Source: CAYMZZ01 sp046297935 (GTDB taxonomy: Bacteria; Bacteroidota; Bacteroidia; Chitinophagales; Chitinophagaceae). From it: 64,000 nt of DNA. Made by a program: the position numbers and the translations under genes. Every line of letters begins with the position of its first letter. Position 1 is the first letter of the stretch. The stretch spans positions 124,001 to 188,000 of the forward strand of contig JBKBHA010000002.1 of the NCBI GenBank assembly GCA_046297935.1. Direction: 5' to 3'. Shown piece after piece: positions 9,627 through 19,328 of the stretch. The notes below the pieces were generated by a model, which worked only from the letters and a program-made list of their open reading frames with translations, made no database searches and had not been told where the DNA came from.

Positions 9627-11162
9627 ATGAGAAATTTTTTCCTTCTGTTACTATTGTTGTCAACGACAATAATTTCGTTTGCGCAGGACCAGCCGGATCA
9701 GGCGATGGTCAACAAAATCCGTGAAGAAGGCTTTCAACGATCGAAGGTCATGGACATTGCATTTTACCTCACCGATGTGAATGGACCTCGCTTAGCCGGT
9801 TCGCCCGGTTATACCAGGGCTGCCAACTGGGCTAAAAATGAGTTGAGCAAATGGGGGCTGCAGAACGCCAGCCTTGAGCCATGGGGTGAATTTGGCAAGG
9901 GCTGGGAATTGAAGAAAAGTTATATAGCCATGACTGCTCCTTACTATAAGCCGGTCATTGCCTATCCAAAAACATGGACTGCGGGCACAAAGGGCCTCAA
10001 ATCGGCTGAAGTGATGTTGGTGGAAACTACTGACTCACTTTCGGTAGCCCAGTACGCTGGTAAGCTGAAAGGAAAAATCCTGCTTCCATACCGTAACGAT
10101 ACTTTGTTGCCTACATTTAAAGCTGATGCGGTAAGGTATACCGATGAAGAATTGGAGAAAATGGCCAATGCCGAGCCTCCTCAGCCACGTGGACAGGGTG
10201 GACCTGGTGGTCAGCGTCGCAGGCCTTCTGGTGGCAACAGTCCCGCAGCCTTGTTGAATCAATTGAAAGCTATGGCCCAAAAAGAGGGGGCGGTAGCAAT
10301 CCTGAGTACCAGTCCCCGCGGCCACGACGGAACCTTGTTTGTTCAGGGCGGCGGTGCTTATGCTGCGAAGGATCCTGAGAATTTTCTGGATATCATGCTC
10401 GCTATCGAAGACTATTCAACCATGTGCAGATTGGCGAAAGCCGGCATTCCGGTTAAAATGGACGTAGATGTACAAACCCAATTTGATAGCAAGGATACCA
10501 AAGGGTACAATGTAATTGCTGAAATAAAAGGTACCGACCCCGCTTTGAAAGATGAAATTGTAATGCTGGGTGGTCACCTCGACAGTTGGCAGGCTGCCAC
10601 TGGTGCAACGGACAATGCCGCCGGTTGCGCCGTGATGATGGAAGCTGTGCGCATACTGAAAGCACTGGGTGTTCAACCCCGCCGTACCATTCGCATTGCG
10701 CTTTGGGGTGGGGAAGAGCAGGGGCTTCACGGATCACGCGGATATGTGAAGAATCACTTTATGGACCCCACAACAAGGGAAAAGAAACCCGAACACGATA
10801 AGCTATCCGCCTATTTTAATATCGATAATGGCACCGGCAAAGTGCGGGGTATCTACCTGCAGGGAAATGCGGGTGTGAAAGACATTTTTGCGAAATGGCT
10901 GGAGCCTTTCCACGACCTGGGCGCAAAAACGGTGACAATTTCCAATACCGGCGGCACCGACCACCAGTCGTTTGATGCCGTTGGACTTCCCGGTTTTCAG
11001 TTTATTCAGGATCCGATTGAATACAACACTCGCACGCACCATACTAATATGGACTCTTATGATCACCTGATTGCTTCCGATCTTCAACAAATCAGCGTGA
11101 TCGTTGCTTCCTTCGTTTACCATGCAGCGATGAGGGATGAAAAGCTGCCGAGAAAGCCATGA
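9627..11162 (+). CDS. Secreted M28-family zinc aminopeptidase
   Basis: 511 residues with a clear signal peptide (cleavage after about Ala19 in SFAQ). The C-terminal half holds the M28 metal site: GGHLDSW (His317), TDNAAG (Asp329), GGEEQG (catalytic Glu363, metal Glu364) and later FNIDNGTG and H in RTHHTN. The region between about 130 and 290 looks like an inserted PA-type domain and contains a Gly/Pro/Arg/Gln-rich low-complexity stretch (about 187-205). This is a periplasmic or exported exopeptidase of the carboxypeptidase Q / aminopeptidase type that would release amino acids from peptides. It stands alone, followed by a long inverted repeat at its 3' end. Confidence 0.9.
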   Translation: MRNFFLLLLLLSTTIISFAQDQPDQAMVNKIREEGFQRSKVMDIAFYLTDVNGPRLAGSPGYTRAANWAKNELSKWGLQNASLEPWGEFGKGWELKKSYIAMTAPYYKPVIAYPKTWTAGTKGLKSAEVMLVETTDSLSVAQYAGKLKGKILLPYRNDTLLPTFKADAVRYTDEELEKMANAEPPQPRGQGGPGGQRRRPSGGNSPAALLNQLKAMAQKEGAVAILSTSPRGHDGTLFVQGGGAYAAKDPENFLDIMLAIEDYSTMCRLAKAGIPVKMDVDVQTQFDSKDTKGYNVIAEIKGTDPALKDEIVMLGGHLDSWQAATGATDNAAGCAVMMEAVRILKALGVQPRRTIRIALWGGEEQGLHGSRGYVKNHFMDPTTREKKPEHDKLSAYFNIDNGTGKVRGIYLQGNAGVKDIFAKWLEPFHDLGAKTVTISNTGGTDHQSFDAVGLPGFQFIQDPIEYNTRTHHTNMDSYDHLIASDLQQISVIVASFVYHAAMRDEKLPRKP

Positions 11163-11580
11163 AGTGTTGAATTGTTGAGGTGTTGAATTGTTGAGTTGTT
11201 TCGTTGTGTAGTTGTTGAGTTGTTGAGTTGTTAAGGTGTGTAGTTGTTGGGGCGTTGGGCTGTTGAGGTGTTTAGTTGTAAGACTGGTTGGGTGTGTAGC
11301 CACCTTATAAAAATCTGCGTAAATCTGTGTAAAAATCTGCGTAAATCCGCGGGAACAGAAAAGCACTATGTTAAGGCAAATTGCATACAGAGCAACAGTT
11401 CTGTTCCCGCGGATTTACGCAGATTTTTACACAGATTTACGCAGATAGTATACACGTAATTCAAATAAACATATGCACATCTAAACATCCCAACACCTAA
11501 ACAACTACACATCTAAACACCTCAACACCTCAACACCTCAACAATTCAACAATTCAACAATTCAACAACTCAACATCTCC
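11163..11580. repeat. Composite inverted repeat: word-repeat flanks around a perfect 46-bp palindrome arm pair
   Basis: This 418-base gap between two convergent genes has no gene. Positions 11163-11280 are a run of GTTGAGTTGTT-like words; 11465-11577 is the reverse-complement type (CAACACCTCAACA-like). Between them are two arms, 11313-11358 and 11401-11446, that are perfect reverse complements over 46 bases, separated by 42 bases. The arms consist of repeats of ATCTGCGTAAATCTGTGT and a GGGAACAG end. The whole block could fold as one very long hairpin and may act as a two-way transcription end. Confidence 0.9.
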
Positions 11581-12408
11581 TCACTTGCCTCCCGGCCTGT
11601 ACACAAACCTCACCATCGAATTTTTCTTTTCATCTGCTGTAAGATAGAGTTGGTATCGTTTATCGCCCGCGTGTACAATCATCAGAGCGGTGTTGGGTGG
11701 GATAGTGCCAAGGTTGAGGCCCACCATGATGATTTCCTGTTCGGGATTCAATGCATCAATATGAATTGAAATGGAAATGGGTTTTATCGTCAGCATTTGA
11801 TGAGATACCACCGGATTATTTCCTACATACACTGAAATGGTGTCTCCATCAATCTGTCCGTTATCATAAAAGTCCAGACGCACAGTTCCTGTGTCTACAA
11901 TAATTTCCCGAACCAGCTCATTTTTTCGACCGATCAGTTCTGCAGGCAGGTCGGGCTGAAAGGTGGATTTTTGAATTCTTGTAAGGACGATGGAACCGGA
12001 GGGGCAGGAGGCGCGGGCATCCATCATTGTGCCGCTCCATTCGCCTCTTAACTGTTCCTCGCGTCCGTCGGTATGAAAGGTGAGTGTATATTTTTTAATA
12101 CAGGGGGTGCAATCGGGCGGAATTTTGAACACCTGCACCTTCATTTCCTGGATTGTGATCGTCTTTTTGACGGTATCATAAATTCCTTCAAACTCTTCCT
12201 TTACATAGTTGCTGGTGTCGGAGTAATGATAGGAATTGCCGGTTATTCTTGTGCCGTTAAGAACCTGCAGTTGGAATTCGATATGATACACAGGAAAGCA
12301 GCCACCGGGTTCCATGGTCAGTGTTCCTTTCCAGAATCCGTTTATAGCCTGTGCCTGCACAAGGGTACTGCCAGCCAGCAAAAATATCAGCGAGATCGTC
12401 CTTAACAT
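11581..12408 (-). CDS. Secreted protein of unknown function, paralogue of next gene
   Basis: I do not recognise a named family. ATG at 12408 is chosen because it begins a clean signal peptide (MLRTISLIFLLAGSTLVQAQ); a longer frame to 12558 would run into the neighbouring gene. 275 residues. The N-terminal half starts with NGFWKGTLT and contains beta-rich, lipocalin-like alternation with paired cysteines (CFPVY, CTPCIKK, CPSG). The C-terminal ~105 residues form a separate domain with DNGQIDGDTISVYV and GTIPPNTALMIVHAGD that is shared with the upstream paralogue. 55 bases separate the two genes, which share direction, so they are probably one operon created by duplication. Confidence 0.7.
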   Translation of the reverse strand: MLRTISLIFLLAGSTLVQAQAINGFWKGTLTMEPGGCFPVYHIEFQLQVLNGTRITGNSYHYSDTSNYVKEEFEGIYDTVKKTITIQEMKVQVFKIPPDCTPCIKKYTLTFHTDGREEQLRGEWSGTMMDARASCPSGSIVLTRIQKSTFQPDLPAELIGRKNELVREIIVDTGTVRLDFYDNGQIDGDTISVYVGNNPVVSHQMLTIKPISISIHIDALNPEQEIIMVGLNLGTIPPNTALMIVHAGDKRYQLYLTADEKKNSMVRFVYRPGGK

Positions 12409-12463
12409 GAAAAATGAAAATAGGCGAAAATAGCAGATCGCCAACAGAATTTTACAGAAGCGG

Positions 12464-13582
12464 CTATTCTTTCGGTTCGTATCGGAATCGGACAACTGCG
12501 TTCTTTTGTTCCGTAGAAGTAATTCGAACATCGAAACGCTGATCGCCGGCCTCCACAATCATCAGCGATGTGTTGGGTGGAATTCGTCCAAGGTTTTCCG
12601 CCACCATGGTGAGCTCCTGGTCGGGGTTATCATCGTCGAGCAAAAAGTTGAGTACGATGGGGGCTGCCGTTAATTTTTTGCTGGAGAGCATGAGCCTGCC
12701 GTTCAGATAAACCGATACGGTATCGTCATCAATTTCACCATTATCAAAAATCTTAACGGTTACTTTCGGATTGTGAATGGTCAGCGTACGCATCAACTCG
12801 CCACTACGGTTACGGATAATCGCAGGGGTGGAGTTCATAGCTGGCCGGGGCGGCTTGTTTGTAGTCAGATTGGGCACTTTTGCTGTGCTTGAAGCCGAAT
12901 CGACCGGTATACTGGTGACTGTTTTACTATTGTCGTTATTAGGCTTGGGCGGCTTTTGTGCCGGTTTGTTATTTCGGGCGGTGCTATTATTGTTTTGCTT
13001 CGGCACAAGGGTAGATGGCTGCTGCTTTGGACTTGTATTGACTTTCGGAGGCGGATTGTTGCGTGGGCGGGAAACAACCGGCTCATCACGCAGGAAGGGT
13101 TCAATGTAAAAATCCGAAGTGGGCACTTTACGCAAACGGACGATTCCACTTCCGCAATCGTCACCCTTTTTGCCACCATACCCGTCGTTTTCGTATGCAC
13201 TGGAATAAACGCCTTCCAGGAACTCTTCCTTTCCCGATTTTGAATAGTCCAGCAGATATTTCATGATGCAGGACACCGACCCGGGACTCATCCGAAGCTC
13301 AACTGTTCGAATTTCCTTGATCATGGCACTTTTGTCAGCCTTATTAAAGCTGCCCGTCAGTACTGCCTTGCCATAAAATACGGTAGTGAGATAGGAATAA
13401 GTGACACCCTTGAAACCGCTGGAGGTTTGTTTGATCTGAATTTCCAATTTGTAGGTTACACCCAGATCAGTTTTGAAAAAACCGCGCCATATTCCCGTCA
13501 GATCCTGAGCACTTGCAGGGCCGGCCACAAAGGCCGTTAACAGCAGTAACAGGTACAGCGATTTTTTCACATGCAATTTCAT
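12464..13582 (-). CDS. Secreted two-domain protein of unknown function with Pro/Asn-rich linker
   Basis: 372 residues from ATG 13582, chosen because it begins the signal peptide MKLHVKKSLYLLLLLTAF. Residues ~25-165 (starting LTGIWRGFF) resemble the first domain of the downstream paralogue, including CIMKYLLDYSKSGKEE and a DDCGSGIVRLRK end. Residues ~170-265 are a low-complexity Pro/Asn/Gln/Lys linker. The last ~100 residues repeat the shared C-terminal domain (DNGEIDDDTVSVYLNG, GRIPPNTSLMIVEAGD). The pair differ mainly by this linker, absent from the shorter copy. Function unknown; the C-terminal domain looks like a compact beta-sandwich (inference). Confidence 0.7.
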   Translation of the reverse strand: MKLHVKKSLYLLLLLTAFVAGPASAQDLTGIWRGFFKTDLGVTYKLEIQIKQTSSGFKGVTYSYLTTVFYGKAVLTGSFNKADKSAMIKEIRTVELRMSPGSVSCIMKYLLDYSKSGKEEFLEGVYSSAYENDGYGGKKGDDCGSGIVRLRKVPTSDFYIEPFLRDEPVVSRPRNNPPPKVNTSPKQQPSTLVPKQNNNSTARNNKPAQKPPKPNNDNSKTVTSIPVDSASSTAKVPNLTTNKPPRPAMNSTPAIIRNRSGELMRTLTIHNPKVTVKIFDNGEIDDDTVSVYLNGRLMLSSKKLTAAPIVLNFLLDDDNPDQELTMVAENLGRIPPNTSLMIVEAGDQRFDVRITSTEQKNAVVRFRYEPKE

Positions 13583-13775
13583 CGGGCCAAAACTAACGAA
13601 TATGTTCGTATTCAAAACCTCATACCGGGTAAGAGTTTGTTAATTTTGAAGGTTCGAAACGCCGTTTTTTTCCCTTTTTGAACCAGAAAAACAACGGCTC
13701 GAAGCGGTTGATTAGGATTTTTCCACCCACTGGTTTTTCGTTAAATTTGCCCTCCGGTAAAGAAACCGGTACAAA

Positions 13776-13783
13776 TATTTTTG
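13776..13783 (+). promoter_or_regulatory. Putative -7 box for thrS
   Basis: TATTTTTG fits TAnnTTTG and ends eight bases before the thrS ATG, implying a very short leader. A second match, TAAATTTG at 13742-13749, is followed by a small hairpin (CCGGT 13754-13758 with ACCGG 13765-13769), so two starts are possible. Confidence 0.45.
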
Positions 13784-13791
13784 ACTACTGA

Positions 13792-15735
13792 ATGATCAAT
13801 ATCACTTTTCCGGACGGTGCGCAACGGCAATATGAGGCCGGAGTTTCTGCGCTTGAAATTGCAAAATCAATATCTGAAGGGCTGGCCAGAAAAATTCTGG
13901 CAGCAAAGGTTAACGATGAGGTATGGGACTTGTCGCGTCCCATACAAAAGGATTCGCGCCTTCAATTGCTCACCTGGGATGATATCGATGGTAAAAAAAC
14001 TTTCTGGCATTCATCGGCCCACCTGATGGCCGAAGCTGTGGAATCCATTTTTCCGGGAGTTAAGTTTTGGGTGGGACCACCAATCGAAAACCCTCAGGGA
14101 TTTTATTACGATATGGATCTGGGAGATCGAAAGATATCCGAGGAAGATCTGCAGGCTCTCGAGAAAAAAATGAATGAGCTGGCTAAGCAGAATAATCCCT
14201 TTGTGCGAAAGGAAATAAGCAAGCCGGAAGCGATTCAGTATTTCACAGAAAAGAAGGACGAATACAAGCTCGACCTGCTGACAGGACTGGCTGACGGTGA
14301 AATCAGCTTTTACACTCAGGGGCAGTTTACCGACCTCTGCCGCGGACCACATATTCCGCATACCGGTCTGATTAAAGCCATCAAGCTCACCAATATTGCC
14401 GGCGCTTACTGGAAAGGCGATGAAAAAAATAAGCAGCTAACCCGCATTTACGGGGTTAGTTTCCCTTCGCAAAAAGAGCTGGACGCCCACCTGGCCATGC
14501 TGGAAGAAGCAAAGAAACGCGATCACCGAAAGCTCGGCAAAGAATTGGGTATTTACACCATGGACGACGATGTGGGCCAGGGCCTGATCATGTGGATGCC
14601 CAATGGAACGGTTGTAATAGAGGAGTTGGAAAAGCTGGCGAAAGAAACGGAGGCCGAAGCCGGCTACCACCGGGTTGTGACTCCGCATATCGCCAAGGAA
14701 AGCATGTACCTAACCAGCGGTCACCTGCCATACTACGCAGACAGCATGTATCCTCCAATGGAACTTGATGGGGAAAAATATTACCTCAAGTCCATGAACT
14801 GCCCGCATCATCACAAGATTTTTGCAGCAGAGCCTAAAAGCTATCGCGACCTTCCTTACCGAATTGCCGAATATGGAACGGTTTATCGTTATGAGCAGAG
14901 TGGGGAGTTGTTTGGTCTGATGCGGGTACGGTGCCTACACATGAACGATGCACATATTTACTGCACGAAACAACAGTTCAACGACGAATTTCGTGCTGTA
15001 AACGACATGTACCTGAAATACTTCAAGATCTTCGGTATTGAAAAATACGTGATGCGTTTGTCGCTGCATTCGCCCGAAAAGCTCGGCGTAAAGTATGTGA
15101 ATGAGCCAGAGCTTTGGAAAGAGACCGAGGCAATGGTTAGAAGTGTATTGATAGAGTCGGGCATTCCCTATGTGGAAGTGCCGGACGAAGCAGCTTTCTA
15201 CGGTCCCAAAATTGATGTGCAGATATTCAGCGCAATCGGTCGCGAGTTTACCCTGGCTACTAATCAGGTCGACTTTTCGCAGGGTCGAAGCTTTAAGCTG
15301 GAGTATACTACTCAGGATAATTCTACCGAAACACCGTTGATCATCCATCGGGCACCCCTGGGTACCCATGAGCGTTTCATCGGATTCCTATTGGAACAGT
15401 ACGCTGGCAAGTTCCCGCTCTGGCTGGCGCCACGCCAGGTTCGTGTATTGCCCATCAGCGACAAGTTCCTGGATTATTCGAAGGATGTAACAGCCCGACT
15501 GAAGAAAGCCGGCGTACGGGTAGAATTGGATGACCGCAGCGAGAAAATTGGCAAGAAAATCCGGGACACGGAGTTGTTGAAAGTACCCTATATGCTGATT
15601 ATTGGCGAAAAGGAAATGACGGAAGGGAAGGTGGCGGTAAGACGCCAGGGTAAAGGGGATATGGGCGCCATCAGTCTCGACGAGTTTCTCGGCAATATTA
15701 CCCGTGAAATTTCGGAACGGGAATTGATAAATTAA
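13792..15735 (+). CDS. thrS: Threonyl-tRNA synthetase
   Basis: 647 residues, normal length for the bacterial enzyme, which charges tRNA-Thr. The TGS domain is at ~1-62 (MINITFPDGAQRQY), then the editing domain with the HSSAHLMAEAV motif and the FYTQGQFTDLCRGPH segment, the class II catalytic core with MNCPHHHKIF and motif 2 (GTVYRYEQSGEL), the DAHIYC and HRAPLGTHERFIG motifs, and the C-terminal anticodon-binding domain (APRQVRVLPIS). infC follows after 99 bases, the classical thrS-infC order. Confidence 0.98.
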   Translation: MINITFPDGAQRQYEAGVSALEIAKSISEGLARKILAAKVNDEVWDLSRPIQKDSRLQLLTWDDIDGKKTFWHSSAHLMAEAVESIFPGVKFWVGPPIENPQGFYYDMDLGDRKISEEDLQALEKKMNELAKQNNPFVRKEISKPEAIQYFTEKKDEYKLDLLTGLADGEISFYTQGQFTDLCRGPHIPHTGLIKAIKLTNIAGAYWKGDEKNKQLTRIYGVSFPSQKELDAHLAMLEEAKKRDHRKLGKELGIYTMDDDVGQGLIMWMPNGTVVIEELEKLAKETEAEAGYHRVVTPHIAKESMYLTSGHLPYYADSMYPPMELDGEKYYLKSMNCPHHHKIFAAEPKSYRDLPYRIAEYGTVYRYEQSGELFGLMRVRCLHMNDAHIYCTKQQFNDEFRAVNDMYLKYFKIFGIEKYVMRLSLHSPEKLGVKYVNEPELWKETEAMVRSVLIESGIPYVEVPDEAAFYGPKIDVQIFSAIGREFTLATNQVDFSQGRSFKLEYTTQDNSTETPLIIHRAPLGTHERFIGFLLEQYAGKFPLWLAPRQVRVLPISDKFLDYSKDVTARLKKAGVRVELDDRSEKIGKKIRDTELLKVPYMLIIGEKEMTEGKVAVRRQGKGDMGAISLDEFLGNITREISERELIN

Positions 15736-15834
15736 CTGAACAAATTCTTCATCGTTGTTTGCAAAAAATGCCGCAAATTCGTGTTTGCGAAATTTGGGCG
15801 TAAACAGCGCCTGTTTTAAAACTAAAAAATATAA

Positions 15835-16458
15835 ATGGCAGTACCACAAAAACCCGGCGGCGGGTTCAACAGGCCATCAGGCGGGGGAGGTTTCAGACCC
15901 GGTGGTGGCAAAGGAGGTTTTCGGGGCCGAATGATGCCTCGTAAAGAAGCGGAACACCGGATCAATCATTTTATCCGTGTACCCCAAGTGCGCCTGGTAG
16001 GCGACAATGTGGAAGTGGGAATTTATTCCACCCAGGATGCCCTGCGTATGGCAAAAGAACAGGAACTTGACCTGGTTGAAATTTCACCACAGGTAGATCC
16101 TCCTGTTTGTAAGATTATTGATTACAACAAGTTCCTCTACGATAAGAAAAAGAAGGAAAAGGAGATGAAAGCGAAAAGCAAAGTCTCCGAAGTAAAGGAA
16201 ATTCGTTTCACTCCCAATACAGATGATCACGATTTCAACTTCAAAGCTAAACACGCAGAGGAATTTCTGAAAGACGGCAATAAGGTGAAGGCCTACGTTC
16301 AATTCAAGGGTAGGGCGATCCAGTTTCAGGAACGTGGACAATTATTGCTTCTCAAGTTTGCCGAGCGGCTGGCAGAAGTAGGTATTCTGGAAAGCATGCC
16401 GAAAATGGAGGGCCGACGCATGCTGGCTATGTTTGCTCCCAAAGGGAAAAAGAAGTAA
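15835..16458 (+). CDS. infC: Translation initiation factor IF-3
   Basis: 207 residues. The N-domain begins at about residue 40 (HRINHFIRVPQVRLV) and the C-domain carries KEIRFTPNTDDHDFN and the RAIQFQERG region of IF-3. The first ~35 residues are an unusual Gly/Pro/Arg-rich tail before the canonical fold, as often seen in this phylum. IF-3 binds the 30S subunit and controls start-codon choice. In most bacteria rpmI and rplT follow directly; here a terminator and a metalloprotease gene intervene. The 99-base leader has two small hairpins (15772-15789 and 15797-15811) of unknown meaning. Confidence 0.97.
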   Translation: MAVPQKPGGGFNRPSGGGGFRPGGGKGGFRGRMMPRKEAEHRINHFIRVPQVRLVGDNVEVGIYSTQDALRMAKEQELDLVEISPQVDPPVCKIIDYNKFLYDKKKKEKEMKAKSKVSEVKEIRFTPNTDDHDFNFKAKHAEEFLKDGNKVKAYVQFKGRAIQFQERGQLLLLKFAERLAEVGILESMPKMEGRRMLAMFAPKGKKK

Positions 16459-16483
16459 AAACGCTAAACAATTATTACCATTC

Positions 16484-16512
16484 AACCCGGCAAAACGCCG
16501 GGTTTAATTTTT
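16484..16512 (+). terminator. Rho-independent terminator after infC
   Basis: AACCCGGC (16484-16491) pairs with GCCGGGTT (16497-16504) over a five-base loop and is followed by TTAATTTTTT. It separates the thrS-infC transcript from the metalloprotease. Confidence 0.85.
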
Positions 16513-16605
16513 TCTTTGCGGGTTTGCATGTTTTTAAGAAATTCAGCATCCAATTGCACGAACGAACCTTTTCCTCCTAAGCATTTTCTTTATTAACTAT
16601 AAACT

Positions 16606-19164
16606 ATGCGTTATTCAAACCATCTAGTGATTGCATTGGCAGCATCTCTGACGCTGCAGGTTGCGGAAGCACAGAACCGTAATCGTCCGACCAATATGCC
16701 GGCCGATACAACCCGTCTTCCCGGCCCCGGCCCCTCCAGGGCTAACAATAACGGCCCCAAGGCTTACAATGAAGTCATCACTTCAAAAGCTGTAACCGAC
16801 CAGGGCATGTTTGCCGTTCATAAAGTGGACGAGAAGTATTATTTCGAAATTCCTGATAATATGCTGGGGCGCGATATTCTGGTAGTAAACCGGATTTCGA
16901 AGGCAGCTGCCGGCATGAGAAATGGCTTTTTCGGTTTTGCCGGTGACCAGATCGGTCAAAACGTAGTGCGTTTCGAAAAAGGACCGAACAACAAGGTTTT
17001 CCTTCGCTCTATCTCTTATGCTGAATATGCAAAAGATTCCAGTTCGCCCATGTTTACTGCCGTTACCAAATCGAACGTACAGCCTATCGCTGCGTCGTTC
17101 GACATTAAAGCTTTCAGCAAGGACTCAAGCGCGTCGGTTATTGACATTACAGACTTTATCAGCGGCGACAACGATCTGTTGTATTTCTCTAGCGGTACAA
17201 AATCAGCCATGCGGATAGGCGGCCAGCAAAATGATAAGTCATATATCAGCGGTGTTCGTTCTTATCCAATGAACGTAGAGATATCCACCGTTAAAACTTA
17301 TGGCCGTACCCCTACGCCTCCCGGTCAGGCAACGGGTGGACGCGGCGGCGGTGGCAATGCCGGAGGTAACCTTACTATCGAGATCAACAATTCAATGGTA
17401 CTGTTGCCCGAAAAACCCATGCAGCCCCGTCATTTTGATCCTCGTGTGGGATACTTTGTAGTTGGTTATACCGATTTTGATGCCAACCCCCAGGGCGTGA
17501 AAGATGTGCGTTTGGTTAAGCGTTGGAGACTGGAGCCGAAGGAAGAGGATATGGAAAAATACAAGCGTGGTGAACTGGTAGAACCCAAGAAACCAATTAT
17601 TTTCTATATCGACCCTGCTACTCCTAAAGCCTGGGTGCCCTACCTGATCAAAGGTGTGAACGACTGGCAGGTGGCTTTTGAAAAAGCCGGTTTTAAGAAC
17701 GCCATCATTGGCAAAGTTGCCCCTACAAAAGAAGAAGATCCCGAATGGAGTCTGGAAGATGCCCGTTATTCAGCAATAGTTTACAAGCCTTCCGATATCC
17801 CCAACGCAAGCGGGCCAAGCATCGCTGATCCTCGCAGCGGCGAAATCATGGAGAGCCATATCAACTGGTACCACAACGTAATGCAGCTCATTCATCATTG
17901 GTATTTTGTGCAATGTGCGCCCGTAGATCCTGGTGCCCGCAAAATGCGTTACGACGAGGAACTGATGGGTCAACTGATTCGTTTCGTTTCTTCGCATGAG
18001 GTAGGTCATACCCTGGGTCTTCGTCACAACTATGGATCCAGCTCTTCTGTACCGGTTGAAAAGCTGCGCGACAAAGCCTGGGTAGAAGCAAATGGCCATA
18101 CACCTTCCATTATGGACTACGCTCGTTTTAACTACGTGGCACAACCGGAAGATAATATTGGACGCGATGGTCTTTTCCCCCGAATAGGCGACTACGACAA
18201 ATGGGCGATTGAATGGGGTTACAAAATGTTCCCTCAGTTCAAAAACGAAGATGATGAGAAGCCATTTTTGAACAAATGGGTGATCGAAAAATTGAAAGAT
18301 AACAGACTTTGGTTTGGTACAGAGACCAATCCCGACGATCCACGTTCGCAGCGTGAGCAGGTGGGCGACGACGGTATGAAGGGCGCCGACTATGGCATTC
18401 GCAACCTGAAGCGCATTGTTCCCAACCTCATGGAATGGACCAAAGAGCCTAACGAAGATTACTCATCGCTGAAGGAAATGTATGGAGAGGTGACTGACCA
18501 GCTTTCCATGTACATCAGCCATGTTTCTAAATACGTGGGCGGTATAATGGAAACTCCCAAGACGGTGGAGCAGGCTGGCCCTGTGTTTGAAGTGGTATCA
18601 AAGGCCAAGCAGAAGGAAGCGGTCGAGTTTCTGAATAAACAAATTTTTGCCACCCCAACCTGGCTGGTCGATGAGAATATTTTCAGCCGCATTTCCGAAC
18701 TGAAGCCAACCCAGGTAATTGGTCGCTTGCAGGACAATGCCCTCAACTCATTATTGTCGAGCCGTACGCTGGGCAAACTGATTGATGCAGAGGCTTCGGC
18801 TGGCGCTAAGGCATACACGATGATTGATTTGTTTGGCGACCTGAAGAAAGGGGTATGGACAGAATTGCCTACCCGGGCGAAGATCGATGTGTATCGCCGT
18901 AACCTCCAGAAATCGTATATCCTCACGCTGTCTAATTTGCTGAATCCTCCGCGTCCGGCTGCTGCCGGTCCCGGAATCACTATCAGCTTTGGTGGTGGAG
19001 CCAATACCGACAAATCGGATATCAAAAGTATGGTAAGGGCGCATCTTACCGCCCTGAGGGCAGAAGTTAGAGCTGCAGCCGCAGGTACTACCGACCCCAT
19101 GTCGAGATATCATTTGCAGGACATTGCAGTTAGAATTGACAACGCACTGGATCCTAAAGAATAA
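16606..19164 (+). CDS. Secreted zinc-dependent metalloprotease (DUF5117/DUF4953 type)
   Basis: 852 residues with an N-terminal signal segment (LVIALAASLTLQVAEAQ). The extended zinc signature HEVGHTLGLRHN is at His464-Glu465-His468-His474, the metzincin form HExxHxxGxxH, followed by a possible Met-turn around SIMDYARFNYV. The N-terminal part (residues ~60-330) fits the beta-rich DUF5118/DUF5117 region, and the protease plus C-terminal helical region fits DUF4953. A Gly-rich insertion lies near 243-255. Such proteins are common secreted or periplasmic proteases of unknown target in Bacteroidota. It occupies the place between infC and rpmI where a ribosomal operon is normally continuous, and has terminators on both sides. 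Confidence 0.88.
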   Translation: MRYSNHLVIALAASLTLQVAEAQNRNRPTNMPADTTRLPGPGPSRANNNGPKAYNEVITSKAVTDQGMFAVHKVDEKYYFEIPDNMLGRDILVVNRISKAAAGMRNGFFGFAGDQIGQNVVRFEKGPNNKVFLRSISYAEYAKDSSSPMFTAVTKSNVQPIAASFDIKAFSKDSSASVIDITDFISGDNDLLYFSSGTKSAMRIGGQQNDKSYISGVRSYPMNVEISTVKTYGRTPTPPGQATGGRGGGGNAGGNLTIEINNSMVLLPEKPMQPRHFDPRVGYFVVGYTDFDANPQGVKDVRLVKRWRLEPKEEDMEKYKRGELVEPKKPIIFYIDPATPKAWVPYLIKGVNDWQVAFEKAGFKNAIIGKVAPTKEEDPEWSLEDARYSAIVYKPSDIPNASGPSIADPRSGEIMESHINWYHNVMQLIHHWYFVQCAPVDPGARKMRYDEELMGQLIRFVSSHEVGHTLGLRHNYGSSSSVPVEKLRDKAWVEANGHTPSIMDYARFNYVAQPEDNIGRDGLFPRIGDYDKWAIEWGYKMFPQFKNEDDEKPFLNKWVIEKLKDNRLWFGTETNPDDPRSQREQVGDDGMKGADYGIRNLKRIVPNLMEWTKEPNEDYSSLKEMYGEVTDQLSMYISHVSKYVGGIMETPKTVEQAGPVFEVVSKAKQKEAVEFLNKQIFATPTWLVDENIFSRISELKPTQVIGRLQDNALNSLLSSRTLGKLIDAEASAGAKAYTMIDLFGDLKKGVWTELPTRAKIDVYRRNLQKSYILTLSNLLNPPRPAAAGPGITISFGGGANTDKSDIKSMVRAHLTALRAEVRAAAAGTTDPMSRYHLQDIAVRIDNALDPKE

Positions 19165-19184
19165 CCGGATTTGAATCTGCATAG

Positions 19185-19216
19185 AAAGGGGCCGCCATCG
19201 GCCCCTTTTTTGTTTT
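19185..19216 (+). terminator. Rho-independent terminator after metalloprotease gene
   Basis: AAAGGGGCCG (19185-19194) pairs with CGGCCCCTTT (19199-19208) over loop CCAT, then a T-rich tail. Confidence 0.9.
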
Positions 19217-19328
19217 TGAGTGGACTAGTCGCCTAATTGAAGATTATTAGTTGACAATCAACCAATTGCCAAATTAGCGAATTTTCAAATTTACCAATCG
19301 CAGGTTATCACATTACGATGGAAAACCT

